A stretch of 64,000 bases of DNA from Deinococcus ruber (lineage in GTDB: Bacteria; Deinococcota; Deinococci; Deinococcales; Deinococcaceae): assembly GCF_014648095.1 (NCBI RefSeq), contig NZ_BMQL01000016.1, positions 1 through 64,000 on the forward strand, written 5' to 3'. Below the pieces are notes generated by a model. That model did no database searches. It worked only from the letters and a program-made list of their open reading frames with translations, and was not told the DNA's origin. Made by a program: the position numbers and the translations under genes. Positions 22,393-30,384 of the stretch are shown here, piece by piece (the stretch's first letter is position 1; each line of letters begins with the position of its first letter).

Positions 22393-23657
22393 ATGTTCGG
22401 GCCGGAGCGCTCTGGTTGCTGCTGAGCGGCATGGCGAGCGGAGCAGCGGCTACGGCGACCTTCACGCTGGCAACGTCGGGGGTGCAGATCGCGCCGCTCG
22501 CTATTGGTGGCTACGATTTCGGCAACTGGATGCCGGTGGCCGACATGCAGCAGGGCGTGCAGGCCACCCTGCCGACCTCGCTGCGCTTTCCCGGCGGCAA
22601 CGTGGGCGACGAGAACGATCTGACCGAGGCCGCGCTGCGTGCCTTCAAGTCCAACCTGAGCCTGATCGGAGGGCATCCGGCCCTGATCGTGCAGACGCGG
22701 GTGTTTGCCAGCAAACCGGAGGCCCATAACCGCCCGCAGGACGCGGCGCAGGCGGCCCGAGATGCGCGGGCGCTGGGCCTGAACGTGGCGTACTGGGAAG
22801 TGGGCAACGAACCCGACCTGTACGCCACCCACCGCAACGCCCCCCAGTGGACGCCCGAGCAGTACTGCACCACCTTCCGGGCGCAGCGGGCGGCGATTTT
22901 GAGCGTCGATCCGCAGGCGAAATTTGCCGGGCCAGCGGTGTCGAACGGGGCGGGCAGCGCCGCCGATTTCCTGACCCGCTTCGTACAGGTGTGCGGTGAC
23001 GTGGTCGATCTTCTGACGTGGCACGAGTACCCCACCGACGGCACCCAGCCCGACGACGCGGCGCTGGCGAGCGTGGCCCGCATGAGCGACGACGCCCAGC
23101 GTTTCCGCACGCTACTGAAGGACCCGGCAGGCAATCCGCTGGGATACACCCGCGACGTGCTGCTGGGCGTGACCGAATACAGCCTGTCGTACCGCTCCGA
23201 CAGACCGCGTCACCTTGCCGATCAGGTGGGGGCGCTGTGGGCTGCCGAGACGACGCTGCGACTGGCCGAGGCGGGCGTGAGCGTGTCGAATTATTTCGCG
23301 CTGCTGGCGACGGGCAGCCATGGTCTGCTCGATCTGGCAGGCGTGCCGCGCCCCAGTTTCTATGCATTCCAGCAGATCAGGTCGTTCCAGGGAACGGCGC
23401 TGCCAGCCACTTCCAGCGATCCGGCGCTGTGGATTCACGCCGCCCAGAACGGCGCGGCCCTGAGTGTATTCGTCACCAACACCGCCACCGATTCCCGGCA
23501 GTTCGTTTCGAGTGTGCCCGGCTATACCCTGATCGGCGGCAAGACCTTTACCGAACAGAGCGCCGATGCCGGAGCCGATTTTCTGCGCCTGCCGCTGAAA
23601 GACATGCAGGACCTGCCCGCCCGTTCTCTGACGCGGCTGGTGTACAAGAAACAGTGA
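22389..23657 (+). CDS. Secreted clan GH-A glycoside hydrolase-like protein
   Basis: A 422-residue protein with a signal peptide (MNVRAGALWLLLSGMASGAA, cleavage near ATA). The barrel shows LRFPGGNVGDE, then YWEVGNEPDLY (acid/base Glu of clan GH-A, NEP motif near residue 138), LTWHEYPTDG and GVTEYSLSYRS (nucleophile Glu). This pattern fits GH39, GH51 or GH79-like enzymes; I cannot assign the family. The C-terminal 90 residues look like a beta-sandwich. It probably trims oligosaccharides outside the membrane for the importer encoded just before it. Confidence 0.75.
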   Translation: MNVRAGALWLLLSGMASGAAATATFTLATSGVQIAPLAIGGYDFGNWMPVADMQQGVQATLPTSLRFPGGNVGDENDLTEAALRAFKSNLSLIGGHPALIVQTRVFASKPEAHNRPQDAAQAARDARALGLNVAYWEVGNEPDLYATHRNAPQWTPEQYCTTFRAQRAAILSVDPQAKFAGPAVSNGAGSAADFLTRFVQVCGDVVDLLTWHEYPTDGTQPDDAALASVARMSDDAQRFRTLLKDPAGNPLGYTRDVLLGVTEYSLSYRSDRPRHLADQVGALWAAETTLRLAEAGVSVSNYFALLATGSHGLLDLAGVPRPSFYAFQQIRSFQGTALPATSSDPALWIHAAQNGAALSVFVTNTATDSRQFVSSVPGYTLIGGKTFTEQSADAGADFLRLPLKDMQDLPARSLTRLVYKKQ

Positions 23658-23853
23658 TGCGTGAGGTGCAGGGGCCATCGCTGGCGCTCACTTCATCCCG
23701 CCGCTGACGTAGTCATCCCCTGAAGAGGGGCTGGACAAGAAACACACACACAGAAGCTTTGCCGTTCGCTCCTCTCGCCTTCAGCTGGGGGAAGTGAAGT
23801 AGGCGCAGTGATTGCCGTCCCTCCGTTCCTGATTCCCAACCCCGAGGTTCCCT

Positions 23854-25185
23854 ATGACCATTATTACCCGCAAGGATTTCCCCGAATACTTCACTTTCGG
23901 CGTCGCCACCTCCTCCTATCAGATCGAAGGTGCGACCTCTGCCGATGGGCGCGGCCCCTCGATCTGGGACACCTTCTGCCGCGAACCCGGACGCATCTCG
24001 GACGGCAGCAGCGGCGACGTGGCCTGCGACCATTACCACCGCTGGGAAGAGGACCTGGAACTGATCTCCTCGCTGGGCGTACAGGCGTACCGCTTCAGCG
24101 TGGCGTGGCCGCGTGTGCAGCCCACCGGCAGCGGGGACATCAATCCGCTGGGACTGGATTTCTATGAGCGACTGGTCGACGGCATGCTGGAACGCGGCCT
24201 CGATCCGTACCTGACGCTCTATCACTGGGACCTGCCGCAGCCGCTTCAGGACGTGGGCGGCTGGGCCAACCGCGACACCGCCTATCATTTTGCCGAGTAC
24301 GCCCGCGCTGTGGCCGAGCGCCTGGGAGAGCGCGTCAAGAGCTACGCCACCCTGAACGAGCCGTGGTGCAGCAGCATTCTCAGCTATCAGATCGGTGAAC
24401 ACGCGCCGGGCCTGCGTAACCGCAAACTGGCGCTGGCGGCGGCCCATCATCTGCTGCTGGGGCACGGCGAGGCGGTCAAGGTGCTGCGCGAGGTGGTGCC
24501 GGGCGCGGCCATCGGTACAGTGCTGAACCTGAATGCGATTACGCCCGCCACATCATCCGAGCAGGACGCGGCGGCGGCCCGCTTCGAGGACGGAGCGTTC
24601 AACCGCTGGTTCCTCGATCCGCTGCTGCGCGGCGAGTATCCCGCCGATGTCTGGGAAGCCTACGGCGACGACGTGCCGCAGGTGCAGCCCGACGATCTGG
24701 AAACGATCCGTCAGCCCATCGATTTTCTGGGCGTGAATTACTACAGCCGCAGCGTGGTCTCGGCAGATGGACAGCAGCAGCGTCCCAGTGATTCCAGCTA
24801 TACCGATATGGGCTGGGAAGTGTATCCGCAGGGTCTGTCCGATCTGCTGCTGCGCCTGAAAGCCGATTACACCCTGCCGCCCATCTACATCACCGAAAAC
24901 GGGGCAGCGTACAAAGACACCCTCGAAGGCAGTGCCGTCCACGACGCCGAGCGGGTGGCGTACCTGCAAACCCATCTGGCCGAGGTCGCCAGCGCCGTGC
25001 GGCAGGGCGTGAAGGTGAACGGCTACTTCGCCTGGAGCCTGATGGATAACTTCGAGTGGGCGCACGGCTACAGCAAGCGCTTCGGGCTGGTGTACGTGGA
25101 TTACGGCGACCAGCAGCGCATCCTGAAGGACAGCGCCCTGTGGTACCGGGGGCTGGCAGGGGCGAAGGTGCCAGAGCTGGCATGA
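23854..25185 (+). CDS. bgl: GH1 beta-glucosidase
   Basis: A 443-residue cytoplasmic retaining glycosidase. The GH1 signatures are complete: FTFGVATSSYQIEGA at the N-terminus, YATLNEPWCSSI (acid/base Glu, about residue 168), PPIYITENGAAY (nucleophile Glu, about 350) and YFAWSLMDNFEWAHGYSKRFGL. Length matches bacterial BglA/BglB. There is no signal peptide, so it acts on imported beta-glucosides such as cellobiose. It is the last gene of the sugar cluster, 196 nt after the secreted hydrolase; that gap has a small GTGATGC/GTGAGGT heptamer run and a CCCCT/AGGGG hairpin near 23715. Confidence 0.95.
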   Translation: MTIITRKDFPEYFTFGVATSSYQIEGATSADGRGPSIWDTFCREPGRISDGSSGDVACDHYHRWEEDLELISSLGVQAYRFSVAWPRVQPTGSGDINPLGLDFYERLVDGMLERGLDPYLTLYHWDLPQPLQDVGGWANRDTAYHFAEYARAVAERLGERVKSYATLNEPWCSSILSYQIGEHAPGLRNRKLALAAAHHLLLGHGEAVKVLREVVPGAAIGTVLNLNAITPATSSEQDAAAARFEDGAFNRWFLDPLLRGEYPADVWEAYGDDVPQVQPDDLETIRQPIDFLGVNYYSRSVVSADGQQQRPSDSSYTDMGWEVYPQGLSDLLLRLKADYTLPPIYITENGAAYKDTLEGSAVHDAERVAYLQTHLAEVASAVRQGVKVNGYFAWSLMDNFEWAHGYSKRFGLVYVDYGDQQRILKDSALWYRGLAGAKVPELA

Positions 25186-25275
25186 GGGTAGAACGTCAGG
25201 AGTAAGAAGAGCGGGAGGGTAATTGCTGCCTTCCCGCTCTTTCCCTTCCTCATCACGCATCACGCATCACCCGGC
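25186..25275. repeat. Heptamer-armed hairpin element E5 / bidirectional terminator
   Basis: The core AAGAGCGGGAGG (25207-25218) pairs with CCTTCCCGCTCTT (25229-25241), followed by TTTCCC. The right arm on the minus strand has two perfect GCGTGAT units flanked by GGGTGAT and GAGGAAG; the left arm is more degenerate (7-nt steps CAGGAGT, AAGAAGA). It lies between the convergent beta-glucosidase and aldo/keto reductase genes, so it can terminate both. Confidence 0.6.
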
Positions 25276-25278
25276 CTC

Positions 25279-26283
25279 CTAGCTTCCCGGATGCTCGCGC
25301 AGAATCTCCTCGATCATCTCCAGTTCGGGGGCCGACAGCTCTGCTCCGGCCAGTGCGCCCACCGCGTCTTCGATCTGCGGTACCCGGCTGGCTCCGATCA
25401 GCGCCGAGGTCACGCCCGGCTGCCGCAGCACCCACGCCAGCGCCATCTGCGCCAGCGTCTGCCCCCGCTCGTGGGCCAGGGCATTCAGCCGGGCTGTTCC
25501 GGCCAGCAGCAGGTCGGTAATGTGTTCGGGGCGCAGGAATCCCGGCCCCGTGGCGGCCCGCGAATCGGCGGGAATTCCCTTCAGATAGCGGTCGGTCAGG
25601 CGGCCCTGAGCCAGCGGCGAGAAGACGATGCACCCGGCTCCGGCTTCGTCCAGCACGTCCAGCAGACCGCCCTCGATCCAGCGTTCGTACATGCTGTATT
25701 TGGGCTGGTGAATCAGGCACGGGGTTCCGAGTTCGCGCAGCAGGGCGGTGGCCTGCCGGGTCTGCTCGGCGGAGTAGTTCGACAGGCCCACATACAGCGC
25801 CCGCCCGCTCCTCACGGCAGCGTCGAGGGCGCTCATGGTTTCTTCCAGCGGCGTGTTCGGGTCGGGGCGGTGGTGGTAGAAGATATCCACGTAGTCCAGG
25901 CCCAGCCGTTTCAGGCTGGCGTCCAGGCTGGAAAGCAGGTATTTGCGCGATCCCCAGTCGCCGTAGGGGCCGGGCCACATGGTGTATCCGGCCTTGCTGG
26001 AGATCAGCAGTTCGTCGCGGTACGGGGCCAGATCGTGCCGCAGCAGTCGCCCGAACGTCTCCTCGGCGGAACCGGGCGGCGGGCCGTAATTGTTTGCCAG
26101 ATCGAAATGCGTGATGCCCAGATCAAAGGCGCGGCGCACCATCCGGCGGCCATTCTCGAAGCTGTCCACGCCGCCGAAGTTGTGCCACAGGCCCAGTGAG
26201 ATGGCAGGCAGTTGCACGCCGCTGCGGCCCGAGCGGCGATACGTCATGGCTGAATACCGGGTGTCGGCAGGCAGATAGGTCAT
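25279..26283 (-). CDS. Aldo/keto reductase (YghZ/KCNAB-like group)
   Basis: A 334-residue NADPH-dependent reductase. It shows THFDLANNYGPPPGSAEE (catalytic Asp and Tyr), a stretch typical of the L-glyceraldehyde-3-phosphate reductase group, ISSKAGYTMWPGPYG (Lys), DYVDIFYHHRPDPNTPLEET (His) and GVTSALIGASRVPQIEDAV for cofactor binding. The start is ATG 26283; twelve more in-frame codons upstream look unconserved. TACAGT lies 9 nt before the ATG. It is divergent from the DUF2090 aldolase-like gene; the two may act in one aldehyde pathway. Confidence 0.9.
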   Translation of the reverse strand: MTYLPADTRYSAMTYRRSGRSGVQLPAISLGLWHNFGGVDSFENGRRMVRRAFDLGITHFDLANNYGPPPGSAEETFGRLLRHDLAPYRDELLISSKAGYTMWPGPYGDWGSRKYLLSSLDASLKRLGLDYVDIFYHHRPDPNTPLEETMSALDAAVRSGRALYVGLSNYSAEQTRQATALLRELGTPCLIHQPKYSMYERWIEGGLLDVLDEAGAGCIVFSPLAQGRLTDRYLKGIPADSRAATGPGFLRPEHITDLLLAGTARLNALAHERGQTLAQMALAWVLRQPGVTSALIGASRVPQIEDAVGALAGAELSAPELEMIEEILREHPGS

Positions 26284-26315
26284 GTGGCTTCTACTGTAAG
26301 CGAGCCGCGCCGCCC

Positions 26316-26350
26316 GCACCCTAAGGATTCTTTATCCGAAGCGTGGGTGC
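26316..26350. promoter_or_regulatory. Nested inverted repeat between divergent genes
   Basis: GCACCC (26316-26321) and GGGTGC (26345-26350) enclose GGAT and ATCC. The site lies in the control region shared by the aldo/keto reductase and the DUF2090 gene and could be an operator. There is no biochemical lead. Confidence 0.3.
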
Positions 26351-26437
26351 CCGCGTGCCAGACCGTTTCATGCTGACGACAGAACTGCTGCTGTGCCCAT
26401 GCTGATCGGCTCCGAGTCGATCTAAAGGATGTCTGAC

Positions 26438-26497
26438 ATGTCAAATTGCCCCGCTTCCCCGTCTCGCTCCTGCTCCGCTGCCTGGCCACGGCCATGA
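26438..26497 (+). CDS. 19-residue leader ORF before the DUF2090 gene
   Basis: ATG 26438 is preceded by AAAGGA at 8-nt spacing and opens a 19-codon frame (MSNCPASPSRSCSAAWPRP). Its TGA overlaps the downstream ATG as ATGA at 26494-26497. The downstream gene has no ribosome site of its own, so the leader probably delivers ribosomes to it. Confidence 0.4.
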   Translation: MSNCPASPSRSCSAAWPRP

Positions 26498-27423
26498 TTT
26501 CCGGCTACAGCAGGCCGCTGTATATCCTGCCCTTCGACCACCGGGGATCGTTCGAAAAGGGTCTGTTCGGGTGGCACGATCCTCTTTCCCCCGATCAGAC
26601 TGCCAGAATTGCCGACGCCAAGCGCGTGATTTACGAGGGGCTGCTGGCGGCCCTGGCATCGGCCCACAACCCGGACGGTGTCCCCGTCACGCGGGCGGGC
26701 CTGCTGGTCGATGAGCAGTTTGGGGCCGACATCCTGCGAGACGCGCAGGCCCGGCAGCTCATCACCGCCTGCCCCGCCGAGAAGAGCGGTCAGGACGAGT
26801 TCGATTTTGAATACGGCGACGCCTTCGCCCAGCACATCGAAGCCGTAAACCCGACGTTCTGCAAGGTGCTGGTGCGCTACAACCCGGACGCTGACGAGGT
26901 GCTGAATGCCCGCCAGCGCGAGAAACTCGCACGGCTGTCGGCGTACCTGAAGGGCAGCGGGCGACTGTTCATGTTCGAGTTGCTGGTGCCCGCCGAGGCT
27001 GCACAGCTGCAAGCGGCGGGCGGCGACGCGAAACGCTACGACGCCGAGCAGCGCCCGGCCCTGATGGTGCGGGCCATCCAGCAGCTTCAGGACGCCGCCA
27101 CCGAACCCGATGTATGGAAGGTGGAGGGCGTGGACACTGCCAGAGACGCAGCCCGCATCGTCGAGGCGGCGCAGCGGGGTGGGCGAGAGGGCGTGGGCGT
27201 CATCATTCTGGGGCGCGGCGAGGACGACGCCCACGTTCGCGAGTGGCTCAGGACGGCAGCGAGTGTGCCGGGCTTCATCGGGTTTGCAGTGGGCCGCACC
27301 ACCTTCTGGGAAGCCCTGAAAAGCTGGCTGGCTGGCACGATCAGCCGCGAAGAGGCCGTGCAGGAAATAGCAGGCCATTACCGGGAGTGGGTGCAGGATT
27401 TCGAGGCGGCGCGGCCTGCCTGA
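26494..27423 (+). CDS. DUF2090 / IolC C-terminal-like aldolase
   Basis: A 309-residue protein resembling the DUF2090 domain fused to IolC kinases and the class of 2-deoxy-5-keto-gluconate-6-phosphate aldolases. Visible: RPLYILPFDHRGSFEKGLFG at the N-terminus, GLLVDEQFGADILRDA, NPTFCKVLVRYNP, MFELLVPAEAAQL, VWKVEGVD (candidate Schiff-base Lys) and FIGFAVGRTTFWEAL. The kinase half is absent. A TTG at 26446 would add 16 residues that look like read-through of the leader region, so ATG 26494, coupled to the leader ORF, is preferred. Substrate unknown; a keto-sugar phosphate is likely. Confidence 0.8.
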   Translation: MISGYSRPLYILPFDHRGSFEKGLFGWHDPLSPDQTARIADAKRVIYEGLLAALASAHNPDGVPVTRAGLLVDEQFGADILRDAQARQLITACPAEKSGQDEFDFEYGDAFAQHIEAVNPTFCKVLVRYNPDADEVLNARQREKLARLSAYLKGSGRLFMFELLVPAEAAQLQAAGGDAKRYDAEQRPALMVRAIQQLQDAATEPDVWKVEGVDTARDAARIVEAAQRGGREGVGVIILGRGEDDAHVREWLRTAASVPGFIGFAVGRTTFWEALKSWLAGTISREEAVQEIAGHYREWVQDFEAARPA

Positions 27424-27445
27424 AGAGCGCCCGGACAGCGCAGCA

Positions 27446-27482
27446 GGGCCGGCAGGAGTTTGCGTCCTGGCGGCCCTATTTT
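27446..27482. terminator. Bidirectional terminator between convergent genes
   Basis: GGGCCGGCAGGA (27446-27457) pairs with TCCTGGCGGCCC (27465-27476) with a single mismatch and a 7-nt loop, followed by TATTTTC. It lies between the DUF2090 gene and the alcohol dehydrogenase, which face each other. Confidence 0.75.
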
Positions 27483-27507
27483 CAATTGCGTGTTTCTGGA
27501 AGCTGCT

Positions 27508-28719
27508 TTACTGCGCGGGTTCCAGCTCCACTTTCAGCCAGCCGGGTTGCCGTTGGTCGAAGGCTTCATACGCGCTGATGGCGTCGGTCAGCCCTTCCTG
27601 CTTGGAAATGATGCGCGTCGGATCGACCACTCCGGCGGCCACCAGATCGACCAGGCGCGGAATGTACTTCCGGTGATTGCAGTTGCCCATTCTCACCGTC
27701 AGGTTCTTGTTCATCGCCTTGCCGATAGGATAGGTATTCACCGTGGGCGAGTACACACCGATAATGCCGATCTGCCCGGCCTTCTTGACCGCTTCGATGG
27801 CCCATTCCAGCACCTGCGTGGGCGCGTCGCCGGGAATCCAGTGGTCGCCTTTGGGCTTCGCATCGGGGGCGATTTCCTTGACGGTTTCTCGGTCTTTCTT
27901 CTCGGTCTGGGCGTCGGGCTTGGCAGGGCCGTGATGCGCGTGCTGTGCATCCACACCCACCACGTCGATCACGCAGTCCACGCCCACACCGTCGGTCAGA
28001 CGCTTGATCACCTCGATAGGGTCTTCTCGCTCGAAATTGATGGTCTCGGCCCCGTTCTGCTGCGCCATTTCCAGCCGGTCATCCAGGCGGTCGATGGCAA
28101 AGATGCGCGTGGCTCCCAGCAACCGGGCGCTGATGATGGCGAACTGTCCCACCGGGCCGCAGCCGAAAACCGCCACGCAACTGCCGGGCTTCACACCCGC
28201 GATGTCGGCCCCGAAGTACGCGGTGGGGAAGATGTCGCTGAGCAGCAGCGCCTGATCGTCGCTTACGTTGTCGGGCAGGCGAACCAGACTGCTGGCGGCG
28301 TACAGAATGCGGGCCTTCTCGGCCTGAAGCCCCTGAAGTGGGCCGCTGTCTTTCGGGCCACCATAAAACGCGGTTCCGGCTGCGGGGCCGTTGGGGTTGG
28401 CGTTGTCGCACTGGGCGGTATTGCCCTCGCGGCAGGGCGGACATACCCCGCACGAAACGGTGGAAGGAATGACCACCCTATCGCCGGGCCGGAAGTTGCG
28501 AACGTCTGCACCGACCTGCTCGACCACGCCCACGCCCTCGTGTCCCAGGATGGTGCCGGGAACCATGCCGCTCATGGTGCCGCGAATAAAGTGCAGATCG
28601 GTGCCGCAGATGGCGCTGGCAGTCAGACGCACAATGGCGTCGGTGGGTTCCTGAATCTGGGGCTCGGGCACGTCCTGAAGCTCTATTTTTCCAATATCCT
28701 GCCAAACGACTGCTTTCAT
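27508..28719 (-). CDS. Zinc-dependent alcohol dehydrogenase (formaldehyde-dehydrogenase-like)
   Basis: A 403-residue MDR-family dehydrogenase. Catalytic zinc: ICGTDLHFI and GHEGVGVV. The structural zinc loop is CGVCPPCREGNTAQC. Rossmann motif: VAVFGCGPVGQFAII. A long charged insertion (PAKPDAQTEKKDRETV near residue 265) and the HWIPGDAPTQVLEWAI segment are typical of the large glutathione-independent formaldehyde/alcohol dehydrogenase subgroup. The ATG at 28719 has GGAGG at good spacing; fourteen upstream codons are discarded. Monocistronic, between two convergent/divergent neighbours. The substrate is uncertain. Confidence 0.9.
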   Translation of the reverse strand: MKAVVWQDIGKIELQDVPEPQIQEPTDAIVRLTASAICGTDLHFIRGTMSGMVPGTILGHEGVGVVEQVGADVRNFRPGDRVVIPSTVSCGVCPPCREGNTAQCDNANPNGPAAGTAFYGGPKDSGPLQGLQAEKARILYAASSLVRLPDNVSDDQALLLSDIFPTAYFGADIAGVKPGSCVAVFGCGPVGQFAIISARLLGATRIFAIDRLDDRLEMAQQNGAETINFEREDPIEVIKRLTDGVGVDCVIDVVGVDAQHAHHGPAKPDAQTEKKDRETVKEIAPDAKPKGDHWIPGDAPTQVLEWAIEAVKKAGQIGIIGVYSPTVNTYPIGKAMNKNLTVRMGNCNHRKYIPRLVDLVAAGVVDPTRIISKQEGLTDAISAYEAFDQRQPGWLKVELEPAQ

Positions 28720-28938
28720 TCTGCCTCCGGTACGGCGGTCGGCTGGTACAGGCAACAAAGCCCGGCAGCGCCACTCGAATTCAGGCTAGGAAGCGGCGGT
28801 GAGCCGACAGTGGCAGCCGTCTGAAGGCGTGGGAAGAGGGAGTTAAGCAGAACTTATGGATGAACAGGTCGGCTGTGGGGCAGCAGACACTGACGACAGG
28901 AACGGTTGAATCTCCCACAGGTACGGGTGGGTGCGCTT

Positions 28939-28972
28939 GCTCAAAGCCCATAGCTCACAGCTCACGGCCCAC
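28939..28972. repeat. Single heptamer arm (E6)
   Basis: On the minus strand the 7-mers run GTGGGCC, GTGAGCT, GTGAGCT, ATGGGCT, TTGAGCA. The array covers the last five codons and stop of the DUF488 gene, so the repeat has grown into, or contributes to, the coding end. No opposite arm is evident. The units resemble those of E1. Confidence 0.5.
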
Positions 28973-29455
28973 ATGCAGATCGCGCACTTCGTTGACCATG
29001 CCCAGTTCCCGGAGCCGCGCGGCGATCAGCGAGCGGTGGCAGTCGGCTGGGTCGGCCTCGTAGCACAGCAGGGCCACCGTTTCGCGGGCAGCCAGGCGGC
29101 CCAGCTCTTCCAGCGTCTCGCCCTGCGTCGCCAGATGTGCCAGATAGCCGCGCTTGAGCGACGCAAAATCGTGCGTCATCTTGTAATCCTTCCGCACGGC
29201 GGGCGGGGTGCCCAGGGCACGCAGATGCAGATAACCCACGCCGCCCTGCGCGAGCGCGGAGCTCAGCGCGGTCTTCGAAAACCCTGGACGGCGGCTCTGG
29301 GCGCGTTCGCGGGTATCGACCAGCAGCCTCACACCCGCCTGTTTCAGCGTCCCGATCAGAGCGTCCAGTGCTACGCCCTCATACCCAATGGTGTACAGCG
29401 TGACGCCCGCAGGAAAGTTCTGCACAGCCCCCGGCCCCGGTGATGTGGTGGACAT
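28955..29455 (-). CDS. DUF488 domain protein
   Basis: A 166-residue protein of the DUF488 family (function unknown). Family marks: LYTIGYEGVALDALIGTL at the N-terminus, LLVDTRERAQSRRPGFSK, YLHLRALGTP and the C-terminal VALLCYEADPADCHRSLIA with conserved Cys/Glu/Cys-His. Some members have been linked to nucleic-acid chemistry, but no activity is established. The ATG lies 5 nt after a minus-strand TACACT box, pointing to a leaderless message. Its final codons lie in the E6 heptamer array. Confidence 0.88.
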   Translation of the reverse strand: MSTTSPGPGAVQNFPAGVTLYTIGYEGVALDALIGTLKQAGVRLLVDTRERAQSRRPGFSKTALSSALAQGGVGYLHLRALGTPPAVRKDYKMTHDFASLKRGYLAHLATQGETLEELGRLAARETVALLCYEADPADCHRSLIAARLRELGMVNEVRDLHVGREL

Positions 29456-29644
29456 GGTTCAGTGTAGACGGGCAGTGTCCAGGGGCTGCCGCTGTCTGAA
29501 GAATGCCTCCGGACTCGCCCGGCTTTCTGAGCGTGTGATCTGCATTGCCAGTCATCGGCTCTTCCTTGACACCGGGCAACCTCCGCCCTAGCGTTTGTCC
29601 AGCGGCAGGGTTGCCTCACGCCGACTGCCCTCTGGAGAACCCCA

Positions 29645-30343
29645 ATGGACACGCTTTCCCGCCCACCCCGCGCACATTCGGAGTATCCCACCGTTCTTCA
29701 GGCCACCACCGCCGACCTCGTGGCGCGGGCGCGGGCCATGACCGTGCCGGGTGAACGCCGCATTCTCGGCATTACCGGAGCGCCGGGCGCGGGCAAATCC
29801 ACCGTCTGTGCAGCGCTGGCAGCGGCGCTGGGAACCGGTGCGGTGATCGTGGGCATGGACGGCTTCCACCTCGCCAATCAGGAACTCGTGCGCCTGGGGC
29901 GTCGTCAGCGCAAGGGCGCACCCGATACCTTCGACGCCGATGGCTACGCCGCGCTGCTCCGGCGACTGCGTGATCCGCAGGGTCAGACGGTGTATGCGCC
30001 TGTCTTCGACCGTGGAATCGAGGAATCTATCGGCAGCGCGGTTCCTGTCTTTCCGGATGTTCCGCTCATCATTACCGAAGGGAACTATCTGCTGCTCGGA
30101 GGCGGCGACTGGGAGCGGGCCGCCGCCGCCATCGACGAGGTGTGGTATCTGGAACTGCCAGACGAGGTGCGGCTGGAGCGCCTGCTGCTGCGCCACGAGC
30201 AGTTCGGCAAGTCGCGCACCGATGCCGAAAGCTGGGTGGCGAGTGTCGATCAGCGCAACGCCGAATTGATCGGGCAGACACGCGGGCGGGCCGATCTGGT
30301 GGTGCAGCTCGTGGAAAGCACATCCGGCGCACCTCGGACATAG
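29645..30343 (+). CDS. P-loop kinase of the uridine kinase/PanK-like family
   Basis: A 232-residue phosphotransferase. Walker A: GAPGAGKSTVCAAL (about residue 45). Further marks: VGMDGFHLANQEL, FDADGYAALLRRL, PVFDRGIEESIGSA and ITEGNYLLL, the pattern of the nucleoside/nucleotide kinase family that includes FrcK-type sugar kinases. The start has GGAGA upstream. Its position before the polyol cluster suggests a sugar kinase (for example for fructose made from mannitol), but substrate assignment is inference. Confidence 0.85.
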   Translation: MDTLSRPPRAHSEYPTVLQATTADLVARARAMTVPGERRILGITGAPGAGKSTVCAALAAALGTGAVIVGMDGFHLANQELVRLGRRQRKGAPDTFDADGYAALLRRLRDPQGQTVYAPVFDRGIEESIGSAVPVFPDVPLIITEGNYLLLGGGDWERAAAAIDEVWYLELPDEVRLERLLLRHEQFGKSRTDAESWVASVDQRNAELIGQTRGRADLVVQLVESTSGAPRT

Positions 30344-30384
30344 GAACCGCGTCTGTATCGCTCAGCAACCGTGTCTGAGGCGTT

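Noticed and set aside
26446..27423. TTG 26446 as the start of the DUF2090 gene
   Set aside because: It adds 16 residues without likeness to the family, and the ATGA overlap with a leader ORF supports 26494.
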